Positions 1 through 13,693 of a stretch of DNA of 64,000 nt are shown in pieces. Each line of letters starts with the position of its first letter. Within the stretch, counting starts at the first letter, position 1. The notes beneath the pieces were generated by a model, which saw nothing but the letters and a program-made list of their open reading frames with translations, did no database searches and was not told where the DNA came from. This DNA is from Trichobilharzia regenti (taxonomy: Eukaryota; Platyhelminthes; Trematoda; Strigeidida; Schistosomatidae): contig OX235264.1 in assembly GCA_944472135.2 (NCBI GenBank), forward strand, positions 82,470,319-82,534,318, read 5' to 3'. Both the position numbers and the translations under genes were made by a program.

Positions 1-14
1 AAGTATCTGCCATG
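1..14 (+). CDS. SERCA Ca2+-ATPase, 3' end of an exon cut by the window
   Basis: The first bases read (G)AA GTA TCT GCC ATG followed by the donor GTGAGT at 15. This gives E-V-S-A-M, which is what precedes the TGDGVND motif in SERCA pumps (EITAM-TGDGVND in vertebrates). The exon at 1484 resumes in phase 0 with T-G-D-G-V-N-D, so the join is seamless. The upstream part of the exon lies outside the window. The call rests on the match across the splice junction. Confidence 0.8.
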
Positions 15-766
15 GTGAGTTGAAAAATAAAGTTATTCGTTTTATAATTTCCAAACTTTTCAGTGAAACTGAGGAGCTAGGTACCATCACTAGTTCAGGG
101 GCTATTGAATTTACCAGCCTATAGGGATAAAGACACAGTCAAGCAGGAAACCATTTAAAATCCTCTCAGTGACCTCTTGAGGTCAACTATTTTTTCTTTT
201 GAGAGATTCTGGAGAAAACCTTCCCCTTCGCTACCCCTAGCTTCATCAGAAAACGTAACATTAGGAGGCAATCATTATTTTGTTTTTAGCAGTGGAATCC
301 AGAGTGCTCACTTAGTCCTATTCAGGTATCGACGTTTGAATATAGATGGCATTTGTGTCTATGTAGAAAACTGTATTTGAAGCAGAGCACATACCCTAGA
401 TTTCGTCCCAAGCTAATATCCACAGTGACTAAGTGTTTATCTTCTGTTTAGAAACATTTTCCATGGGAATTTCTCTACGTGAAGCTCACTTAGTATACAA
501 AACGATGTTTGATGACCTAAAGGACTCATTCAAAATGCTCTTAACGTAAAAACACAATCATTATATGCTTAGAACAGATAAGCGACAGCAAATATCCATA
601 TCATTTGTCTTTAAAACAACTATACCTTAATTATTTATGACATCTAGGGTCAAGGTCTGCAGGATATTTACTGTTTTTCTATGGAGAATAGATATTGCTA
701 TTGAAAAAAATTCCAAGAAAGTCGTTTTATTATGAATAAATGATAATAAATACTCTATATTCCTAG
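15..766 (+). other. SERCA intron, first part
   Basis: Intron sequence from the donor at 15; the acceptor AG is at 1482-1483. No coding exon is visible. Around 190-250 the minus strand carries CTGATGA and a short hairpin, but the ribozyme core is incomplete. Confidence 0.5.
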
Positions 767-1092
767 TGTAACAACAGAAGACAAGGGCCAGGCAACAGAT
801 CTTTTTATTATGAAAATCAACACGTATTTATACATCTTTCAACTACATTATTATAGACAAGCGCAGTCATCTGATTGGTTGTTTAGGTAGACAAACGCAG
901 GCTTCTGATTGGTTGTTTCGGGATTCCTTGACAAATAGAGTTCTCTCTGCGAATCATATTCTGCCACGTTAACTTTGCTGTGATTGGTTGTTGACTCAGG
1001 CTTGTTCATATTTTCTCACGGCCCATATTAGTGACCTAGACCTTAACGTAGATTAGTGCCAACCAATCGGCTAGCAGCCTGCTCTCACCACA
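767..1092 (-). mobile_element. Solo LTR-like repeat in SERCA intron
   Basis: Read on the minus strand the unit starts TGTGGTGAGA and ends TGTTGTTACA, the TG...CA ends of an LTR, and is bounded on both sides by CTAG (763-766 and 1093-1096), a likely 4-bp target duplication. It contains a TATA box (TATAAATA, complement of 825-832), an AATAAA signal (complement of 804-809) and three AACCAATCA motifs upstream of the TATA. A diverged relative lies at 13694-14045. No internal gag or pol sequence is present, so a solo LTR fits best. The retrotransposon family cannot be named from this alone. Confidence 0.6.
804..987 (-). promoter_or_regulatory. LTR promoter: triple CCAAT, TATA box, poly(A) signal
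   Basis: On the minus strand, CCAAT motifs are complementary to ATTGG at 983-987, 908-912 and 874-878. They are followed by TATAAATA (complement of 825-832) and AATAAA (complement of 804-809). The order CCAAT x3, TATA, poly(A) matches the U3-R layout of an LTR. Whether it acts in the host intron is unknown; it would fire antisense to SERCA. Confidence 0.45.
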
Positions 1093-1708
<616 letters not shown>

Positions 1709-1811
1709 TAGTGCATTATAAATTATCTTGTCGTGATTTTGATGATAAAAAATGATTCAGTGATTTGAAAGATTCTGTGAGGAGGCAATTTTTCAGAAAC
1801 TTCATGCATGT

Positions 1812-1997
1812 ATTCCTCTTTATGAATCTGAATAAAGGAAGAATAGCAGTTTTTGTAGAATAACATGGTACCATCATTTATTTCGTTGACTTCTTATCAG
1901 CTGCTTACATCCTAAATAAATTACTAAATTTACGTACAGAAAGCTTTTAACATACTTGTAAATTTTGCATTGTGTCAGTTGACAGGAGGTTCCGAAA
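1812..1997 (-). mobile_element. Penelope-like element 3' end, split by a LINE insertion
   Basis: The minus-strand sequence matches the 3' terminal region of the PLE at 62.0-63.5 kb, including TGTAAGCAGCTGA and the GATGGTACCAT palindrome. It is separated from its coding part (3420-4110) by the CR1-like LINE at 1999-3420. It carries a hammerhead-like string (CTGATAA ... GAAA) in which one core base is altered. Confidence 0.6.
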
Positions 1998-1998
1998 T

Positions 1999-3420
1999 TA
2001 ATAATAATAATAATAACAGCTTTATTCCAAACAGTATTTGTGGTACAGGTATGGAATTTTCAGCATGCATTACAGTATATTGCATCTAATTACCTCATAA
2101 ATTATATAAGATTTTTAAAAATCAGAGATAAATAAATAAAAAATAAAATAAATAAGTTATAAATAAATATTAAAAATTAAGAAAAAAAACAGCGTAGAGT
2201 ATTTCATTTCAAACAATGCACCACAGGATTTGAAATATAAAGTTGATGTGTGGTAGTAGATGAGAACAACAGTGTAGTAGTAACAAGGAAAGGAAAAGAA
2301 AACCTAATGAGACTATTTGTTAGAGTGCTGCAGTAAGTTTATCGTGTCATACCTAACGGATTTCTCATCACATAACAGCTGTGCCAGATATGGTATTGTG
2401 GACTTTTTGTATTTGGTAGTCCTAGCATATAGCCTCCTATAGCTGCTTCTAGTTCTTCCAGATGAAATGCAAGGAGATAGATGCGTATAGAGAGGATGCT
2501 CGGGGTCCGACAATATTGTATTCGCTAGTTTCTTACATGACATAATATGTCTATCTACAATAGTGTTCACCAGTTGGTTTAACGATATCCCACTTGCCCT
2601 ACTAACAGCTTTTAGTGCCCTTCTCAGCGAAGCAAAGTCTTTCTTAAGTAGTCCAGGAAAGACTAATGGGGAGCAGTAAAGGAGGATGGGTAGAATACAA
2701 GAATTTACAAACTGAGAAAGTAAAGACTGGTTTATGCCAGACTGCCTAAATTTCCTAATGTAGAACGTTAAGCGAAACATCTTTCTAGTAACTAGCAAGA
2801 TGTGGGAAGACCAGGAAAGATCGGTGGAAAAACTCAGCCCAAGGTACTTGACATAAGATGTATTTTCAACCTCTGTGCCGTCAATGAGAGTGGGGCCATG
2901 TGAGCTAACTAGTTGCTGTAGGTCACATTTACGTCTGAAAGTGAAATTGACTACCTGACATTTAGACGGATTAAGCTTAAGTCCGTTTGAAGAGGACCAC
3001 TGACTAATTTCCGACAGAAAGCTATTTAATTTGGAACAATCTGACTGAGAGTTGACAGGCATAGAAACCGAGAGGTCATCGGCATATTTAACAAAAGTGG
3101 CTACATCAGAATGAGGCAAGTCATGTAAGAAAAACGAGAACAGAAAGGGAGAAAGAACAGCACCTTGAGGAACACCAGCTAAAGTAAGTGAGGTAGTGGA
3201 GGATTTTCCATTGTAGACGGTGTACTGCTTCCTTTCAGAAAAATAGGAATGCAACCACTTATTTGTCCAGCTTTCAGCCTGTGTTGCAGCAAGCTTACTT
3301 AGCAAGAGAGACCTGGGAACAGAGTCAAATGCAGATGTGTAATCAAGGAAGGCACAGCGAACGTATTTAGCTCCTTTATCTAAACTAGAGACTATGCTAT
3401 AGTGAACAGTGCCCAAAAAA
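1999..3420 (-). mobile_element. CR1/SR1-like non-LTR retrotransposon, 5'-truncated
   Basis: A minus-strand LINE whose 3' end is an (AAT)n tail at 1999-2015, preceded by a terminal block (about 2015-2070) that recurs at 18.98 kb and 60.24 kb. The coding part holds a reverse transcriptase but no endonuclease, so the 5' end is missing. It sits inside a PLE whose two halves flank it. The family resembles SR1 of S. mansoni (CR1 lineage). Confidence 0.75.
2313..3416 (-). pseudogene. CR1-like reverse transcriptase, truncated
   Basis: An open stretch of 367 codons encodes most of a non-LTR reverse transcriptase. Visible motifs are FLDYTSAFDSVPRSLL (motif A region), AGVPQGAVLSPFLF (motif B) and FVKYADDLSVS, the YADD catalytic box. 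The C-terminal part has the region LLYCSPLVFPGLLKKDF typical of SR1-like proteins. A complete element would carry an apurinic-type endonuclease upstream; it is absent. The frame is undamaged over the retained part, suggesting a fairly young insertion. The start ATG is only the first in the fragment, not a native start. Confidence 0.8.
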
Positions 3421-4110
3421 CTACGCTTATATATGTTTTACACAAGCTATTCAAGTTGAAGCAAAATAAATGTATGCATACAGAGGTAAAGGAGTCACGT
3501 GATACAGCGTAAGATGCTTGGTGACTAATAAATTAGATAACAATATACTGAGTTCAATTCAAATAATAGAAACAAGAGACAAGCGAACTTACACCGTACC
3601 AAAGGGGGTGAAGTTGAAGTCACAGATTACATAATCAAATTAAAGACAGAATAAAAACACCCAGTTACCAGGACAAGGAAAGACTGATAACTGCTTCTTT
3701 CTGAACATACAGTTTGGGTTTCAGTCGTCTGATAGAGATTGCTTAGGGAAATTTGAGGATAACTTAGCTGTTTGTCTATTGATAATTTTAAAGGCAATTT
3801 CCTCCTCATGACCCATATCAAGAAGATAAATGGTAATATCACTATTGTAAGCATTCATTCCCTTGAGAGGTAGGCATTTTGGTGCATGTTCAGAAAATTG
3901 GAGGTGTACCCTTGTCTCTGTTTTCCCAATGTAACTGCTGTTGTAGATACATGTATATTTGTATACACAGTTGGAATGGACATGAGAAGTGTATATGTCG
4001 ACTATTAACTGCAGCAAGGATCATGTTATCTGATAGACGGGAGCCAACTTAGCTGCAGTATAGGCTGTGGCTAGTGGTGTACTCAGTCTTCTGTTGACCA
4101 GCAGTACGGA
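3420..4110 (-). mobile_element. Penelope-like element, coding 3' part
   Basis: This is the other half of the PLE interrupted at 1999-3420. It carries the GIY-YIG region at 3721-4017 and, upstream of it to about 4110, a linker that matches 62.66-62.78 kb. At about 4112 it abuts a PLE of another family in the opposite orientation. Confidence 0.65.
3721..4017 (-). pseudogene. PLE GIY-YIG endonuclease fragment
   Basis: Encodes HVHSNCVYKYTCIYNSSYIG followed by KTETRVHLQFSEHAPKCLP. SYIGKTE is the YIG half of the GIY-YIG nuclease motif and FSEHAPK the following helix. In PLEs this domain sits C-terminal to the reverse transcriptase and nicks target DNA. Only the domain is left, and the frame breaks after about 98 codons. 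Closest relative in the window: 62.5-62.9 kb. Confidence 0.7.
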
Positions 4111-4111
4111 C

Positions 4112-4795
4112 CCACCGATGTTCGAACCCAGGAAGCAGAAGCAGTGGTGATTCAATTGCTAAGCCCCGAACTCTGCATGAAGAAGAAGTCCGTTCAATCA
4201 CTATACTTGCAATGGACGTAATCAATCTTATTACCCGACAAGTAAATTCTACCTAATCTTTCTTTTCTGTCTGCCTCTTCATTAGTATTATTTCGTCTTC
4301 TCAATTGTAATATTTTACATTTTCAACTTTTATGTTCTCTACCCCCACTCGATTTAATTTCTACACCTCACTGCTGACACTGTTACTGACTTGACCAACG
4401 TTCAAATTCTAGTCATTTATGTTACGTCATCCGACTAATTTGCTCAATTTCAGTTCTAATTTAAATGGCATTATTCTCTATTTCACCTCTACTTAGTCTC
4501 TACCTGTAATTACCTCTCTTGCTACCCTGACTTAAGTTGAAACATTTTAGTCCATTATGTTACGTCATCTAACTTACTAACTCAATCTTAGTTGTTGTCC
4601 GATTAACCTTGTTTCTATATTAGATTATTCTTGTATTACCTGATCAATTATCTAAACTTGACAAACCTCATGTACACACATACACACACAAATAATTATA
4701 TATAAATGCGATTGTACAGCTATGTGAATGAATTCGCCGGTGAAAAGAGTCTCTTCGCTGAACGTCTTCTCTTTTTCATATGACTCAATGGGGAT
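4112..4795 (+). mobile_element. Penelope-like element 3' end (family of 27-28 kb and 44-45 kb copies)
   Basis: A plus-strand PLE tail starting within the last codons of the GIY-YIG protein (LSPELCMKKKSVQSLYLQW-like) and running through a long 3' UTR to the terminal hairpin near 4730-4775 (AAAAGAGTCTCTTCG). The same UTR is found at 44.73-45.29 kb and, inverted, at 27.17-27.94 kb. It is 5'-truncated, and no reverse transcriptase remains. Confidence 0.7.
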
Positions 4796-5458
<663 letters not shown>

Positions 5459-5589
5459 TAGAAGTGGTTGGAGCCACTAGGAGATACTGAGTTATAAATT
5501 TATGTCTTCATTTTAGTCTGTCATTTTTTATTTGTCTCTAGTCAGCAAACATTTTTGTATCACTTGCTTTCTAATTAATTTAATTTTAT

Positions 5590-5815
5590 TCTTTTACGTT
5601 CCCATATGGAACATAGGGCTTCAAGCTAGAGGCTTGAAGTTTCTGTAGCAGTGGTGATTATTTCTACAGGATGTGGTTACTAGCCTCATGCCCAACCTTC
5701 TTTACCAGCTTCTATTTCTGGTTTAGAGAGGTTTGGGAGTGCGTCGGCCGGGTATCGAACTCCGGTTTCCTGAGTGGTCGACGAGCACTCTACCACTGTG
5801 CCACCGACGCATCAC
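5590..5815 (-). mobile_element. SINE-B1 (tRNA head, RTE-derived body and tail)
   Basis: On the minus strand the unit starts GCGTCGGTGGCACAGTGG with a tRNA-like head (box A TGGCACAGTGG, degenerate box B GAGTTCGATACCC). It continues with the TAAAGAAGGTTGGGCATGAG body and ends in GAAGCCCTATGTTCCAT, the 3' tail of the RTE LINE. Relatives lie at 32.98, 55.17 and 58.55 kb. It sits in the SERCA intron, antisense. Confidence 0.75.
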
Positions 5816-8800
5816 TTACTTGCCTAACCTTTATACCGTTAGACTTGCATGGAGTTTAACTTGTCTACAAAAGATATTTACTGATTATTTTACCTACCAG
5901 ATGTTCCTACGTTAGTCACATCAGCATGTATTTTATTGTCACTGTTTGTTTTCCTAAAGTTGAACGAATGGAATTTCCTAAACAGTACGACAAACCAAGT
6001 AATACATACATTCTAATAAACTACTACATGTTAGTTCCTGTAAATACTTCAAAGTGCTACTCGTTCACGAGACAAAACTTCTGAATTGACCTAAGTTTAC
6101 TTCCCATTTATTGCTGGATTGTAATTACTCTCTTTATCTGCTCATGTTTTGAGCAAAGCCCGTGTACAAAATTTGGTCTGTGGTTATCGGGTTGTAACAT
6201 TACACTGCTACACATCGTATACCAATTTAGTTAAGGAGCAAAATCTGCTGCACTTGTCTGTGTATATCCTAGGAGGTACGAATACGAAGTATCAGAAACC
6301 ATGAATAAACGTACTTCCGTCTAAGATTAAAAATCACATTTCTCGCTGACAAAATGAGGAACTTTAACACCAAATCATTCACTTCACGAATGACCAACGC
6401 TTCACGTCGTTGCATTATGCAGTTTAGCTTAGTGACCAGACCGCTTATTTTGCGGATTAAGTGGTTTATTAGTTTTATACGTGAAAGAATAAGGCAACTG
6501 GAGGAAGAGCATAATGAAATAGGCCATCATAATTACCACATACAATCACGTTAGCCTTTACTGATTCATTTCACTTTCTGTAGCAGAAGAAACGAAAAGA
6601 CTTAGGCATATTCGTGTTATTTTCGATTTCGATCAAAGTATGATAACTTCCTGAGATGCTAAACCATATAATATCTCAGACGTCATTCAGTGACCCATAG
6701 TTTATCACCAAACACTTTGTTCGACTAGTTCTATGGCTAGTTAATAACCAACAGCGTGACAACTGTTAAAAGGATCTCCATGTTGTTCACGCACGCTCCT
6801 TCAGACCTTAGAGTTACTTGCATAGTCTTACCACCAGGTCTAGGCAGTGGTAAAGCGCCTGACATCATCATTTCTGAGAAGTCAGGTTTTGCAGGCATTA
6901 TTTCCGTGACCACATATTTTAACTTTACACAGTGATTATAAAAAGTGTACCCTACGGAATAAATATTTCGCTTCTATGGTATCAAGTTTCATCTGAACGT
7001 TCAATCAAAATACAGAAGTGTCTTCGACTGGCATCCCATTTTTGCATATAATCCTAAACATTGAGAACCATCCCATTTTGGATGTTTAGGCAATTTCCTA
7101 TCAACACTAAACCTTAACAATGTAGAGTTCACTATTTACAACTGTAAACTGGCTTCAGTTGAATCTAGAAGGTGAATTTTAAATATCATGTAAGATATGA
7201 ATAAAGTAGCAATTATCAGAACGACTATCATCTGGTAATTCACCCTTCATTTTTCTTTGGAGTCCATGTACTTACTCAAAGTTTCTTCTAAACTATAATA
7301 GTCAATTGACGCAATTATTCAGTTTTAAATCAAACGTTACCATAAAACGACAATAATTCATTCAAGTAATGATGTAATCCATAAATGCATAACTTGATAC
7401 CGGATTTTAAGAGAATCGAACACTCATCTTGTGTTTATATAAAACTCAGGTGGTACATACATGACTCTATATGAGTGAAGTCTGCATTTTTTATTGTGTT
7501 TGATTCACTAGTTATCGAACGAATAACCAGCAATTTTATCTGTTGCAAATTTTAAAATACCTGGCTGAAGTAGACTCACTGTAAAAATACCGGATAAATT
7601 GGAATTCCTTCTAACTCTTTCGTCTGTGAAAACTATTAATGAACTCCACAGATTATGTTTCTTACACTTCTGAAATTACCATGTAGGTATATCTGCACTA
7701 AGCATTTTAGGGCTAGGGTCCAACTAAGAATTGAACCCAGTACATATTCCTCCAAATGCCTAAGCCTTATTCTTGACACCAGATGTTTGTGAAATCAGAG
7801 TTGATGAATTCTTCTTGCAACGGATTTCTGAGTGAAGCGTACGTTTGCAGGTCGCTCATTTCTCAGCCATCAGCGTGGCCTTCCTACTTTATATTTCTCT
7901 GTTCCAGTGGTAGTTATTTCCGGTCATCACCTTATATATTGATAGTTCAAGGATTCAAGTCACCTAAGCGACATTTAGCATCACTTAAATATACCAATTA
8001 CCGACCTTGTAATGGTAATAATTTTATATAAAATCAGTGAAAGTAGATGGAAATTTGTGGGGTGTTTCGTATTGTTTATCCGACATTCTGGCAACAGATA
8101 CATCAATATAAGCTGAGGAAAAATATGATCATTAAGATTTTTGACAAGAGAATTTAGGATTTATATAGTGAACTTTTTACTATAAAAATGAAAAACTGTC
8201 ACAAAATGTGCGATGAAAGTATTTCACAAATGGCGTCCTAGAACGTAGGTTTAATCGTAAACGGTAAAATCTATCAGGAGAATCTGGATGAATTGGTGTA
8301 AAGCATGAATAATAAGAATAGTATCCTACGTAATGCTGATGGTGGAATGGTCGTATAACTCACCACAATCAGAAGTGAAACTTATGAAAAAATAAAGGTC
8401 TAGTAAATAGAAGATTAGCATTCAGTAGTTCAAAATGGGAGGCTTTTTTCTTTCTATATTCAGCTATTTAGCTGGAATTCAAGCTAAACTACAGCTGAAA
8501 ATGTTGTCTTTTGGTGGGTGTTTGGAAGAACTGGAGAAAAATCCACCAAGCTCAGACAACATAATAGCGTATCTATGTTTACACGAGTTAGAAATCTTCC
8601 CCATCATTTCAAGAATTGAAACATAGATATTCAGACCAATTTTCGATATAGTCAGGCAATCGTTAAATGCACTTACTGGCCACCAGTTTGCTTCCCCAGT
8701 TAGTTTCTGTTGAAAATTATTTTGATTTCTCTCGAATAGTTTGGTTCAAGGCCTTTATTTGAAAGCAAGTTGTCATCTTTCAATTTACTACATATTGTGT

Positions 8801-9203
8801 GACAAACATTTGTACTCTTTGGACCTGAAAATAGTTAATGCATTTACACTGATCAGTAAACTTCAGTCTAGCTTATGAAGTGACAGTCATCTTAATCTTA
8901 GGATTTTAAGTACGATCATTATGTTTTTTGGGCTACTCATGCCTTTCCTCACTAATATACCTAATATAACCATTACTGGGACTAGATTAGTTAGTTTGTT
9001 GTATGTGAACACACATGTGAAAAGATCCACAATCTTTCGACCACTATAATCGACTGAATCAGTGAATTACCACAGAGCTTTATAACCTTTATTCTGTTTT
9101 CCGAAAGAATCAGGAATAAATCAGCTGCATCTTGACAGAAAAATATCTGTTTATCAGAACTACTTTTTATGCTTAATTTGCTGATTATAATTTTCATTCT
9201 TAG
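5816..9203 (+). other. SERCA intron, no further genes seen
   Basis: About 3.4 kb of AT-rich intron. Possible tRNA-like relics near 6830-6870 and 7700-7770 are too degraded to call. The acceptor is TCATTCTTAG at 9194-9203. Confidence 0.4.
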
Positions 9204-9353
<150 letters not shown>

Positions 9354-9415
9354 TAATATTTATGCGTTCATTGTAAAAGTATTGTTTATTCTGTTTTATT
9401 TTCTCCTGAAAATAG

Positions 9416-9550
<135 letters not shown>

Positions 9551-9586
9551 TGAGTAGGCCGTCCACGTAACACATGCACATCCACG

Positions 9587-9609
9587 CACACACACACACA
9601 CACACACAA
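9587..9609. repeat. (CA)n microsatellite
   Basis: Eleven or so CA units begin about 37 bp after the donor of SERCA exon variant b. Confidence 0.9.
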
Positions 9610-12395
9610 ATGAACACACATATACAATCTGATACACAATGAATCTTTCGATGGATTCAGATCGAATGATAATTTACTAAAAAAAACACACACATAGAAA
9701 TCAAACAAAACTCTGCCAGCACGAAATACAAAGAAGCATGTTATTTATGTGTGAAATTTTGCATGCAGTGTAACTGTCTTTCTTCCAATCTCTTTATTTC
9801 TTTTTGCCTGCTATTTCATGCTGAACAAAGGGGCTCCTAGGGTGGTAATGTTGTTGATTGCTCAATTCGAATTGTTGCAGTATTCTTCCTATATCTTCTA
9901 GTTTTGCTAGTAGTGCATATGGAAATGCATAATTCTAACTAAAAATAGGTTAGGGAAATAAAGACAACCGTTTAGTGTAACGTGTGTGATGTATGCACCG
10001 TGGAGCCCTTATTTATTACTGTAGTAGGCTGCCACTAAGATTCTTTGATTAGAAAAATAACAGAAGCCCCTTTGCTCGGCTGAACTAGTAGGTATTTTAT
10101 TCTACAGAAGTTGTTTATGCTTATACATACACATACACATTTGAACATTCATATTACTAACAAAGACAATCATAGTGGCGGCCTACTCAGTAATCCACAG
10201 CGTTGTTTGTTTAAGCATGTTGTATTATTTTCTCATATGCGCATATTATGTACATATATGCAAGACATAATTTCGTCATATGAGTTTTGTCCCCTAAAAA
10301 AATCATTTTACAGGGACATGTAAGCAAATATAAATCAGGATAGTGTTAGGTTGTCAAGTCTAAGCATTAGGATTTTCTATTTCCTTTTATTTTCCAGCTT
10401 TATTTATTTAGTGAATACCACTTTAAAGATTTGTATTATCACCTTTTAAACTTATGTATATTAAGACGATAAAACAGTAACGCCACTGAACTAATTATCA
10501 GTTCAACAGGGAATAAATCAGAATACATAAATGACCGTGAGTCTTAGAAACAGACCGTTACTTGAGGGTGAATCTACTTTCATTTATAACCGTAGCTACT
10601 ATCGACTGAGATAACTAGAACACGTGTTACGCATACCTAACCACTACTTTCTTCATTGAGCATTGTTAACTGATATAGGATTAGGTTGGAAGAGAGTTAG
10701 GGGTGATCAAGTCAAAATGTGATATCAAACCATAAAGTTCTTGATTTTAACCATATACGGAGGTGTAGACTGTCTGACTGGTAATCTCAGGATGTTAAGT
10801 ACCACTGCCTGGAGACAACTGGTGATATGGGTTAAAATCGTTAATAATGCTGCAGATGGATTTACTCTTTGTAATCTCCTATATACTTTGAAACCTAATG
10901 TTTTTCTGTGTTGCTACTCTTCCTCCTTTAGATTTCTGCTTTTTATATTTCTTCTGAATCTTTTTTTGTCTGCCTTTGTGTGTTCTACACGAAGTGTGAT
11001 GATTTGCACTGCAGGACATCTGAGCAAAGTTCTATATTGAAACTCAGTCAGTCAGACTTCTTCACCCTACCGCTGTTATTAAACACGTAGTTTATATGGT
11101 AGGAATTTGACATCATAAATTAAACAGTTAAAAAAAATCAGCCTTTATCGAAGTCTTTCTAGTTACAGGCAGAAAAGGATATGAAAAACTATGTTTATAA
11201 AACCCAGATACAGCGTCTATTCAGCTGTTTTCCCATCGGAGAGCTCTTACTCAGTGTCCATTCGTATGAACAGTGATGAATGAAGTGTATTTATTGTCTA
11301 AATAGCACTTTATTATTTAAAAGAAGTTAAAGACAGTCGACCGTGACTACAATGAAAATTAGATGGAATTTTCTCCAAAATATACATTGGTGCTCATTTT
11401 TCAAGGAAAAAAAGGGGAAAAAATGTGTTAAAAATTAGACGAACCAGATTTAGAGGTCGGAAACGCCTGGTATTATTTACTTTGTAAATTGGAATTTCAG
11501 AATACAAGGAAACGACACGTCTTCCAAGGCTAGTTTCTTTAAATATCTGGTGAGAATGGCATCCATTTAGGAACCAGTAGTATCCGATGAATAAATTCCT
11601 TATCAATAAGATTATTCATTATGGCGGATTTAAGACATAAAGCGACAAGAATCTCTTGAAGCAGTGTACTTCTCATTTTGAAAAATCTTTCTACTTTTTG
11701 TGATTGGCCGTAAGTCTCATCCGATACCTCTTCCGTGTTCTCAGACGTGTGTAGCATTGTCGTTGGGCAGTTTAGTACCGATTTGAAATAATACATCACC
11801 GAGTAATATTAGCGAGGCTTGTACATAAAATTGAGTTCTAACAAATATTCTGCATAAAAGAACACTAATGAATTAGACTGGATTTCTTGTAATTAAAAAC
11901 AATGATTTATCATATGATTAGTCTCAAGCTATTATATGAATCGTCTAAATTCCCTGTAGTTGTAGAAATCACTCGTATCAAGTTTTAGGCTTAAGATTAT
12001 TAAATCCTTAAAAAACACGTTTCAGAGGTAACTTTTAGTGGATTTTAGGGTTTTAAATGAAAATTTGGCTGTTTTTTAACTGAAAACTCATCTAATGATA
12101 AACAAAAGTTTGTATCTATGTCAAGACTTTGTTAGAAAATAGGCACTCGAACTGAATTAAATACTTAAGACAGTTACTTTACTCAACTATTTCATTTTCT
12201 GTCAGTAAATTAGTTATCAGTCATGCAGAGTCTCTGTCTGTATATGACTTATATGTTAGATCCTTCTAAGTTGTACTGTCCCATTCCTCAGATTCAAGAC
12301 TACTGCTGATGATACGATTCTCCTTTTTACTGTTCACATTTTGTTTTATTTTGTTTTTGTTGGTAATGATTTTGTTGACAATCTTAATAATACAG
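9610..12395 (+). other. SERCA intron, no further features seen
   Basis: AT-rich intron of about 2.8 kb. No coding exon with splice sites or known repeat was recognised. The acceptor is TTAATAATACAG, ending at 12395. Confidence 0.4.
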
Positions 12396-12513
12396 TCTAT
12401 CGGAAAATCAATCGTTGATCTCTATGCCACCATGGGTAAATATTTGGCTTATTCTTGCAATGGTTGTCAGTATGTCGTTGCACTTCTTGATTTTGGAGGT
12501 TGAATTCCTTTCG
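12396..12513 (+). CDS. SERCA exon: TM9
   Basis: A 118-bp exon: T completes the serine codon from the variant exon (AG|T), then [33 protein letters not shown] and [13 protein letters not shown]...MPPWVNIWL and MSLHFLIL are the L8-9 loop and TM9 of SERCA. Donor TCG|GTAAGT follows at 12514 and the exon ends in phase 0. Both variant exons splice into this exon in the same frame. The match with animal SERCA is close along the full exon. Confidence 0.93.
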
Positions 12514-12749
12514 GTAAGTCGAATTTGTCTAGTGTTTCATGCCTCTTTAAGACTATTAATTCATGATCTAACACTTTGTTATGTTTTTGGTTTTGAGATA
12601 GATCAAAAATAAAAATGTATATGTTATACAGTAGGAATTCTGCTTCACTCTTCATGAAGTAATTTTGGTAGATGCAATGGAATAAATGGCTTAGTTATTT
12701 TTAGAGTATTGATCCACAGACTTCAATCCTAGCAATTCCTGCCTAATTC

Positions 12750-13185
12750 ATTTTTGGTTACATGATTTCATCATGAGCTGACATTAGTTAGAGAACCATT
12801 GGAAAACCTGGGAGCACTAAACAGCTGTTTTGTCAGCCTAGTTTAGGTCTTTTCACAGTAAGCATCCACCGGGATTCGAACCCAGGACCTCCTGGTTACA
12901 AGCCGAGCTCGTAGACCATTAAGCCACTGGGACCCCATCCAATGGTCCTTGAATTCCAACTTCTGCCAATTCACGACATAGCGCAACCGCTAGCCAATGT
13001 CTTCGGCGAGTATTTGTCCTCACACCCGACCAGCTGCACCCTACTGGTCACGACTTCCCACTGGAACCCAGGTAACTACCTACCTGAATAGGGCCAGTCA
13101 CGAGTGAGCATCTCATTGATATTCAAGTATTGGTTTGTAGGGAATTGGTTGTTTGGATACATGATTTCACCATGAGCTGAGATTA
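12750..13185 (-). mobile_element. SINE-A multimer, degraded hammerhead
   Basis: On the minus strand the order is a tail fragment, a leader (GGTAGTTACCTGGGTTCC and beyond), a tRNA-like head (GGGGTCCCAGTGGC, box B GGGTTCGAATCCC), a hammerhead-derived block and the tail AGCTCATGATGAAATC. The same tail block recurs at the 5' side (13140-13185) in the same orientation, as if a unit had been copied from a tandem transcript. The ribozyme core is too mutated to work. It lies in a SERCA intron. Confidence 0.65.
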
Positions 13186-13693
13186 GAAATAAGATTATAT
13201 AAGAACAACAGAAGACTATAAAATTTAAATAAAAGTTATATGTGACCTGAATCACTTGCTGATAATGTCTTGCTATACAAGTGTGTGATTTAAGCTCAAA
13301 TATTAGTTTATGCATATCTGCCAATACATCCTGGTGACAACTGTCAACCACCACAATACTAGACTCAAGAACTTTTGTCAAACAATATTTCGTAACATAT
13401 ATTACTAAATAAAAGTCGAGAGATATGCTATGTGTTGTGAGCTAATTACAGAACTACTCCAGAAAATTTGAATAACAACTAAAATTAGATATATATTTCG
13501 GTCATTCTTGTACGATCGACTAGTATAGATAATAAGGAAGTATTCTTGATAGGTGGATAAAAGTACCGTTGATGACGAAGGCACTTACCCCAAAAGTGCC
13601 GTTGGGTTACCACTGATAGTCTTCGTAATAAAGTGTTCCAGGTTCTGTTTAGACATCAACTTCAATTTGGCGCCATTATGAAGGTACTTATGG

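Noticed and set aside
190..250. Minus-strand CTGATGA with a GCTA/TAGC hairpin, hammerhead-like
   Set aside because: The following box is GAAG, stem II starts with a mismatch and stem I does not pair well.
7690..7780. tRNA-like relic with box B-like GGGTTCAATTC on the minus strand
   Set aside because: No body or tail matching any SINE in the window.
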